Shown: piece after piece, positions 6,263-8,867 of the stretch
Position numbering within the stretch: position 1 is the stretch's first letter
How the letters are laid out: every line of letters starts with the position of its first letter
Source: Deltaproteobacteria bacterium RIFOXYA12_FULL_61_11
GTDB lineage: Bacteria > Bdellovibrionota_F > JAHFAK01 > YA12-FULL-61-11
Length of the DNA stretch: 8,867 nucleotides
Assembly (NCBI GenBank): GCA_001799195.1
Contig: MGSU01000153.1
Span: 1 to 8,867, forward strand
Direction: 5' to 3'
Translations under genes and position numbers: made by a program
Notes under the pieces: model-generated
Databases searched by the model: none
Told to the model about the DNA's origin: nothing
Seen by the model: only the letters and a program-made list of their open reading frames with translations

Positions 6263-7621
6263 ATGATCCAGGTTCTCATCCGGATTCTTCCCATGTTTCT
6301 CGTACCGTACCTGCTCCTGCTCCTCGCTCTCGGTTGTTTTCCGATGATCATCGACGTCAACGACAAACAAAAGGACGAAGAAGACCTCGCCTCCATTCCG
6401 GTCGAGCAGGACTTTCCCATGGATTTCCGCTCGGGCCAACCCCTCGGCGCCGTCAATGGTCTCGGCGATCTGAACAATGATCAGAGCGTAGACCTGGCCG
6501 ACCTGGAGCTTTTCACCGCAATTCTCGCCGGCAACTACACCCCCCCGGAGAACGAGCGTCAGGTCACCTTGCAACGCATGGACCTCAACGCCGACAGCAA
6601 GGTCAACTACCTCGATCTCCTCGTCCTGCAGGAATTCCAGAAGGGCAATCTTCCCCTCGGTCTTCCCCTGCTGGGCGCACGGTTCGGCGACCTCGACGGT
6701 GACGGACAGAGCACTGAAAACGATCTGGAAACCCTGCGGCTCACCGTCGCGGCTCCTGCGACCGCCATGCCCATGGCTCGTATCTGCGGCGACCTCGACC
6801 TCGACGGCACGTATGACGCCCACGACCTGCAGATACTCCGCCAACACCTCCGCGGAACCTTCCCCGAGCTACCGGTACAAGTCGCGTACGGCGACCTCGA
6901 TCTCGATGACACCATCAACGTGGACGACATCGCCGTGGCCACGACTATCCTCGACAAGGGAGACCGCTATGACCTCGCCCAATCGACCCTTCCGGGTTCG
7001 GTCGGCCAGGTACGCCAGATCCTTGCTCTTGACTTGAACAAGAACGGCCTGGTCGGACGCGCCCTGGACCCCTTCGACGAATACATCTTCCTCGACTTCC
7101 TCAAACAGAACCTTAAAACCCTCCCCTTCCGGATCAGCTACGGCGACCTGGACGCCAACGGGACCGTCGAGGCCGCGGATTACGACCTCGCCAAAAAGGT
7201 CCTCTCCAAGGAAATCATCCCCGCGACGCTCAGCCAACTCCTGGCCCTCGACGTGAATCAGGACTATGACCGGAGCGGTCAACCCGAGAAGGATTTGGTC
7301 ATCAACCGGCTCGATGTGGAGCTCGTCGGTCTCGCCGCCACCGGCGATCCGGACCTGTTCAGGCGCGAAGGACGGTTCTCCTGCCGTTACGGCGACCTCG
7401 ACCGCGACCATGACGTCGATGCCGCCGACCTCCTCCTCTTGCAAAGCCATGTCGGAGGTACGCCTCTTCCCGATGGCCCCTGTGCCTTGCTCGTGACCGA
7501 CCTCGATCTCGACGGCAGCCTCAGCGCCGCTGATGCCGCCCTACTCGGAACAGCCGTGGAAGCAGGAGAAGCGGCCGAGCCCTTCCCCGGAGAAACCGAG
7601 GTACGCGCTTCGAGAGAGTGA
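6263..7621 (+). CDS. lipoprotein with five tandem dockerin-like (EF-hand-type) modules
   Basis: The product has 452 residues from ATG 6263. Residues 1-24 form a lipoprotein signal (MIQVLIR, a Leu-rich core, lipobox ALGC) with acylated C25. A short acidic linker (26-66) follows. Residues 68-443 carry ten calcium-loop motifs of the DxDxDGxxxxxD kind, starting near D69, D107, D143, D177, D211, D257, D295, D330, D378 and D413. The second loops of modules 3 and 4 (D257 and D330) carry insertions. Odd loops begin with GDL and even loops mostly with an ALD or TDL form, so the repeat unit is a pair, as in type I dockerins. Dockerins usually dock onto cohesins as a single C-terminal module on an enzyme; no enzyme domain is present here. 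It would be anchored in a membrane, facing the periplasm or outside. Start choice is uncertain: TTG 6236 and ATG 6293 are in frame, but 6263 gives the best n-region. Calcium binding and partner are inferred. Confidence 0.83.
   Translation: MIQVLIRILPMFLVPYLLLLLALGCFPMIIDVNDKQKDEEDLASIPVEQDFPMDFRSGQPLGAVNGLGDLNNDQSVDLADLELFTAILAGNYTPPENERQVTLQRMDLNADSKVNYLDLLVLQEFQKGNLPLGLPLLGARFGDLDGDGQSTENDLETLRLTVAAPATAMPMARICGDLDLDGTYDAHDLQILRQHLRGTFPELPVQVAYGDLDLDDTINVDDIAVATTILDKGDRYDLAQSTLPGSVGQVRQILALDLNKNGLVGRALDPFDEYIFLDFLKQNLKTLPFRISYGDLDANGTVEAADYDLAKKVLSKEIIPATLSQLLALDVNQDYDRSGQPEKDLVINRLDVELVGLAATGDPDLFRREGRFSCRYGDLDRDHDVDAADLLLLQSHVGGTPLPDGPCALLVTDLDLDGSLSAADAALLGTAVEAGEAAEPFPGETEVRASRE
6464..7591 (+). 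repeat. five tandem protein-coding modules (dockerin-like) within the lipoprotein gene
   Basis: Modules begin at the (Y/F/L)GDL motif, residues 68, 142, 210, 294 and 377, giving lengths of 74, 68, 84 and 83 residues plus a last unit of about 66. Modules 3 and 4 share extra features: a Q-x-LALD(L/V)N block before the second loop and an inserted, longer second loop, so they look like the most recent duplication. Similarity is at protein level; the DNA has diverged. Confidence 0.7.
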
Positions 7622-7652
7622 GCAGTGAGTCGCGCCCAGGAAGGAGGAAAGA

Positions 7653-8867
7653 TCAGCCGAAACGATGGACCAGGTTGCGATCCTCGACCGCACCGAACTG
7701 GTGTTGCGGTGCCAAGCCGAAGGCCATGGAGCGGGTAGCGTGGTTCCAAGCCAGGGCTTTCTGGGAGGTCAGGCGGTGGGTGGTCATCCGGTAGCCGTTC
7801 CCGTAGACCTCGAACAAGATCCAACCGAGCGGGTATTCCTTGGCGCTGACCGTGGTGACGTGGGGGATCGAACCTGCCGCGCCAATCGCCTTCTTGACTC
7901 GAGCGCCGTGAGTGTGGGCACAGAGGATGCCCTCGACCCGTCCGTGTTCGGCCACCGCCTTCAGCAACTGTTTGGGATGGGAGGCCTCGACCCAATCGGG
8001 GAAGGCGATGGTCCGCGCGATCGGGTGATGGAGGAAGAACAAGGTCGGCAGACCGGCATGCGCCTCGAGTCGATCAATCGTCCAATGCAAGGCCTCGGGT
8101 GTGACCCGGCCACGACCGAGCGTGGGATCGATGAAATCGCCGAGCAGGAAGTGGACGCCGTGTCGTACGAAGGAATGCCGACTGGAGGAGAGTCCGAGAC
8201 ACTCGATGAAATGGTCGCTCCCGCTCGCGTCGTGAGGAGTATCGTGATTGCCTCGTCCATAGACTACGGGCACGTCCAGCTCTGAGAACAGGTTTTTCGC
8301 CGCCGCGTAATGCTCGGGTTGATCTTTATTACTAATATCGCCGTTGAGCAGCAGGAACTCGACCCCGGCCTGGTTGATATCCTCGACCAGTTGTTCGGTG
8401 CAGAACCGCCAGTGCGGGTCCTCGGGATCAGGATTCTTGAAGCATTTCGGGAAATTGTAGTTGTTCCAGACGAAACAACCGGTGTGCGGTTCACCGAGGT
8501 GCAAGTCGTTGGCCACCGCGAAGCGCAGGATCGGCTGACCGGCCAAGGCCGGTAAGGTGCGGAACGTACCCCGCGCCAGGGGTTCTCCGTTGCCGGCGTG
8601 ACAAAGGGTGTAGGCATAGCCTGTTCCCGGGTTCAGCCCAGCAGCGGTACAGAGACCGAAGATGGCTGGCGCGGTCGGTTCGGAAAGAGTTTCTTCACCG
8701 TGTTCGGAAAGAAGTTTGAGCACGAGGCCGGAGTCGAGGTCGCTGGCATAGGACAGGGTCACGGCCGTATCGGAGAGGGTGACCAACTCGACTGCTTGGA
8801 GTTTCGACCCGTCCTCGGGTCTGGTCATCGCGCGTAGCCCCCCGGGCACCAGAGAAGCTCCCAGGGT
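7653..8867 (-). CDS. calcineurin-like metallophosphoesterase with N-terminal Fn3-like domain, 5' end probably outside the window
   Basis: This is a binuclear-metal phosphohydrolase. Counting from the in-frame GTG at 8849 (398 residues), the metallophosphoesterase motifs are complete: DLHLGE (D115, H117), LNGDIS (D171), GRGNHD (N201, H202), FLHHP (H274 or H275) and AHTHG (H312, H314). A beta-rich region (about 16-100, LQAVELVTLSDTAVTLSY onward) resembles the Fn3-like or purple-acid-phosphatase-type N domain. Starts at ATG 8828 and GTG 8849 are possible, but the frame stays open to the window edge and reads TLGASLVPGGLRA before M8. That looks like the hydrophobic core and cleavage region of a Tat or Sec signal peptide, so I infer an exported enzyme whose true start is to the right. 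Substrate is unknown: phosphodiester, nucleotide or phosphoprotein are all possible. It converges on the dockerin-like lipoprotein gene, with 31 bp between the stops. Confidence 0.87.
   Translation of the reverse strand, partial: TLGASLVPGGLRAMTRPEDGSKLQAVELVTLSDTAVTLSYASDLDSGLVLKLLSEHGEETLSEPTAPAIFGLCTAAGLNPGTGYAYTLCHAGNGEPLARGTFRTLPALAGQPILRFAVANDLHLGEPHTGCFVWNNYNFPKCFKNPDPEDPHWRFCTEQLVEDINQAGVEFLLLNGDISNKDQPEHYAAAKNLFSELDVPVVYGRGNHDTPHDASGSDHFIECLGLSSSRHSFVRHGVHFLLGDFIDPTLGRGRVTPEALHWTIDRLEAHAGLPTLFFLHHPIARTIAFPDWVEASHPKQLLKAVAEHGRVEGILCAHTHGARVKKAIGAAGSIPHVTTVSAKEYPLGWILFEVYGNGYRMTTHRLTSQKALAWNHATRSMAFGLAPQHQFGAVEDRNLVHRFG

Noticed and set aside
6236-6264. Possible plus-strand promoter TTGCGA-N17-TAGGAT for the dockerin-like lipoprotein
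   Set aside because: Both boxes match only 4/6, and the -10 box overlaps the preferred ATG at 6263. It would be valid only if translation starts at ATG 6293, which gives a signal peptide without any positive charge.
6154-6477. N-terminal extension of the carboxypeptidase ORF back to 6477
   Set aside because: It overlaps the divergent lipoprotein gene and would bury the signal peptide that begins at GTG 6153.
5927-6847. Minus-strand ORF of 306 codons, and similar one at 6869-7450
   Set aside because: Both are antisense to the dockerin-like gene; the Val/Glu-rich translation simply mirrors its repeated GACCTCGA-type codons.
7622-7652. Search for a terminator between the convergent lipoprotein and phosphoesterase genes
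   Set aside because: The 31 bp gap shows no stem-loop or T-run.

Overview
The window is GC-rich, gene-dense bacterial chromosome with short intergenic gaps. It holds eight genes, two of them cut by the window edges, on both strands. The cell is almost certainly Gram-negative-like: two predicted lipoproteins, a Sec-exported carboxypeptidase and a phosphoesterase with signal-peptide-like residues ahead of its first usable start. Dockerin-like calcium-binding repeats, a PduL phosphotransacylase, DUF2804 and a TlcC/COG3202-like transporter suggest a lineage such as Planctomycetota, Acidobacteriota or a related uncultured phylum. There is no rRNA or phylogenetic marker, so this is only a guess. 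I see no phage, transposase, CRISPR array or tRNA.

Left block (1-1407, minus strand): a small lipoprotein of 52 codons and a HAD-family phosphatase overlap by four bases (GTGA), as translationally coupled genes do. A TTGACA promoter precedes the lipoprotein. Downstream, after a 115 bp gap with its own possible promoter, comes a PduL-type phosphate acyltransferase that runs off the left edge.

Middle block (1408-3316): reading away from the left block, a plus-strand pair encodes a pentapeptide-repeat protein with about 27 pentads in strict register and a DUF2804 protein. Their spacing of 29 bp suggests one transcript. It ends near a perfect 10+10 bp palindrome at 3287-3316, which lies between convergent genes and looks like a dispersed REP-type element or bidirectional terminator.

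Right block (3345-8867): on the minus strand, an exported M14 zinc carboxypeptidase is followed about 25 bp later by a 12-TM transporter of the ATP/ADP-translocase-like (MFS-fold) group. Diverging from them is a lipoprotein made almost entirely of five tandem dockerin-like modules (ten calcium-loop motifs). Convergent with that gene, at the right edge, is a calcineurin-like metallophosphoesterase with an N-terminal Fn3-like domain; its true N-terminus probably lies outside the window.

The carboxypeptidase and transporter could form a surface peptide-processing and uptake unit, but that is inference. No classical defence, secondary-metabolite or microcompartment locus is visible. The most unusual object is the five-module dockerin-like lipoprotein.
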